DNA of 25,079 nucleotides from a virus, in the IMG/VR virus record IMGVR_UViG_3300028550_004422, positions 1 to 25,079 of that record. One strand, given 5' to 3'. Below, piece after piece: positions 24,372 to 25,079 of the stretch (its first letter is position 1; each line of letters opens with the position of its first letter). The translations under genes were made by a program, and so were the position numbers. The notes beneath the pieces were generated by a model that did not search any database, was not told where the DNA came from, and saw nothing but the letters and a program-made list of their open reading frames with translations.

Positions 24372-24494
24372 TATATGTTGTACACATACAAAAAATCTTT
24401 GGATCAATTTTTCCTAGATAGTTTGTAATTCGGCAAAAGAGAAAGGAAGGGAAGGGGAATAGGGGGTGTTTTTTTTGTGTTTTGTGTTTTGTGT
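24372..24494. other. Intergenic region with first repeat copy
   Basis: The stretch between the polymerase-helicase start and the stop of the 131-residue gene holds the first copy of the terminal direct repeat and no gene. It includes GTACAACATATAATG at the polymerase start. No TCTCT core is present, consistent with a different, perhaps early, promoter. Confidence 0.5.
24435..24493. repeat. Direct repeat, copy 1 (59 bases, exact)
   Basis: Identical base for base to 25021-25079. It starts with purine-rich G runs of growing length (GG, GGG, GGGG, GGGGG), followed by T8 and three TTTTGTG units at 24473-24493. The G runs could form a two-layer G-quadruplex. Flanks differ (C before this copy, A before the other). 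Confidence 0.9.
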
Positions 24495-24890
24495 TTACTG
24501 TTCATCCATTACGTCCGTGCGTTGATCATCCATTGCATCAATGTACTCGTCTGGAAAGTCAATGAAATTTCCATCAGGATCTTCCCAGACGTAGTACTCC
24601 TCCTGGTCGTTCCATGAAGCGTTGTCGTTCGCGTCGTTGTAGAACGCGTTCAACGGATACTGGTTATCGTAGTGAGGGGAAGCAAGCACGAGAGCCGTTG
24701 CTTCAGCTTTCAGCTGCTCGAGATCGTTCTTGCCGTAACGCCCTAGCAGTGCCCAATCATCATGGACAACCCCGAAGAGCTGCACGCACAAGCCGTCCAG
24801 GTCACATTCTCGGGTCATCGCATAAATCCGTGTTCGGTATTGCTGTTTGGTTTCGTCCTCTTTAATTCCAGTTTCTTCCCAGCAAGGCAT
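24495..24890 (-). CDS. Acidic hypothetical protein inside the terminal repeat unit
   Basis: A 131-residue protein with a helical centre (YGKNDLEQLKAEATALVLAS) and a strongly acidic, aromatic C-terminal half (EEYYVWEDPDGNFIDFPDEY). Two cysteines lie near the middle (RECDLDGLC). No family is recognised. The frame continues to 24974 only with a TTG codon; the first ATG, at 24890 in ACACAATG, is taken as the start. Its stop is one base from the first direct-repeat copy, and the second copy lies 130 bases upstream of its start, so the whole gene sits in the repeat-bounded 586-base unit. An acidic DNA-mimic or early regulatory protein is conceivable but unsupported. Confidence 0.6.
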   Translation of the reverse strand: MPCWEETGIKEDETKQQYRTRIYAMTRECDLDGLCVQLFGVVHDDWALLGRYGKNDLEQLKAEATALVLASPHYDNQYPLNAFYNDANDNASWNDQEEYYVWEDPDGNFIDFPDEYIDAMDDQRTDVMDEQ

Positions 24891-24905
24891 TGTGTTAAGT
24901 TGTTG

Positions 24906-24937
24906 GTTTGGTTTGGTTTGGTTTTTGGTTTGTTGTA
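24906..24937. repeat. GGTTT tandem repeat
   Basis: Five perfect GGTTT units at 24906-24930, then TT and a sixth unit at 24933-24937. On the minus strand it would be an AAACC-rich leader of the 131-residue gene. The G/T-rich short repeat recalls telomere-type or origin sequences, but this is resemblance only. Confidence 0.85.
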
Positions 24938-25020
24938 TTAGTTGTTCTTTGTGATTACCATATCCCCATTGCAAAAAAAGTATTTCAATTTTCCCACAAC
25001 AACCCCCACTTTTTACAGGA

Positions 25021-25079
25021 AAAAGAGAAAGGAAGGGAAGGGGAATAGGGGGTGTTTTTTTTGTGTTTTGTGTTTTGTG
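25021..25079. repeat. Direct repeat, copy 2 (59 bases, exact), at the window edge
   Basis: Exact copy of 24435-24493. It ends together with the window, on the last base of the third TTTTGTG unit. This implies either a 586-base tandem unit or an assembly that stopped on meeting a repeated word. Confidence 0.9.

Larger units (their letters stand above)
24891..25079. other. Right terminal non-coding region
   Basis: This holds the GGTTT array, an A/C- and T-rich spacer with a C run (AACAACCCCCAC near 24999) and the second copy of the direct repeat. I see no gene. The plus strand is markedly G/T-rich at both repeats, unlike the rest of the window. Confidence 0.55.

Noticed and set aside
24372-24407. 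Twelve-codon N-terminal extension of the polymerase-helicase
   Set aside because: It needs a TTG start, and the ATG at 24371 sits in the TATAATG context used by other genes.
1-25079. Terminal inverted repeats
   Set aside because: The first bases of the window do not match the reverse complement of the last bases; only a direct repeat at the right end was found.
1-25079. tRNA or rRNA genes, CRISPR arrays, insertion sequences
   Set aside because: No cloverleaf-like gap, spaced repeats or transposase motifs were seen; nearly every base is inside a minus-strand gene.

Overview
The window looks like most or all of the genome of a small double-stranded DNA virus of a unicellular eukaryote, in the broad polinton-like virus / virophage / adintovirus assemblage (double jelly-roll capsid lineage). 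The grounds are three neighbouring genes whose products read as double jelly-roll (DJR) major capsid proteins, an FtsK/A32-type packaging ATPase, a family-B DNA polymerase fused to a superfamily-1 helicase, several small basic or zinc-binding proteins of a kind I associate with polinton-like and giant viruses, and dense packing with no tRNA, rRNA or cellular housekeeping gene. No integrase, maturation protease, single jelly-roll penton or terminal inverted repeat was seen. The left edge falls only 37 bases past the stop of a capsid gene, so the genome may continue there.

Layout: seventeen of the eighteen genes I accept lie on the minus strand, so transcription runs from right to left. From the right end: a terminal region with a 59-base exact direct repeat (24435-24493 and 25021-25079) enclosing a small acidic protein gene; the 1387-residue polymerase-helicase (20208-24371); a 1936-residue virion-type protein (14364-20174); one small basic gene on the plus strand (14065-14367), convergent with the giant gene and divergent from the next one; an 837-residue fibre/spike-like protein (11495-14008); a Lys-rich protein; the packaging ATPase; a protein with a hydrophobic segment; a DCL/DUF3223-like HNH nuclease; a small unknown; a 364-residue basic/acidic protein; a cluster of small proteins (153, 67, 93, 83 and 71 residues); and finally the three capsid genes (601, 465 and 512 residues) at the left end.

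Regulation: eight genes share an element, roughly TTCTTTTCTCT read towards the gene, whose TCTCT core lies 12-14 bases before the start codon. Several of these starts are embedded in TATAATG or TACAATG. The set comprises the three capsids, the ATPase, the 837-residue protein, the Lys-rich protein, the 153-residue protein and the plus-strand gene, which suggests a late/virion promoter class. The polymerase-helicase and the HNH nuclease lack the TCTCT core. The element also supports moving two starts inward (14008 and 11455) and supports the lone plus-strand gene.

Most unusual features: three divergent DJR capsid genes in a row, a polymerase-helicase fusion with an altered catalytic motif C, the shared promoter code, and a G/T-rich terminal repeat structure suggesting a tandemly repeated 586-base unit or a lasso-shaped assembly.
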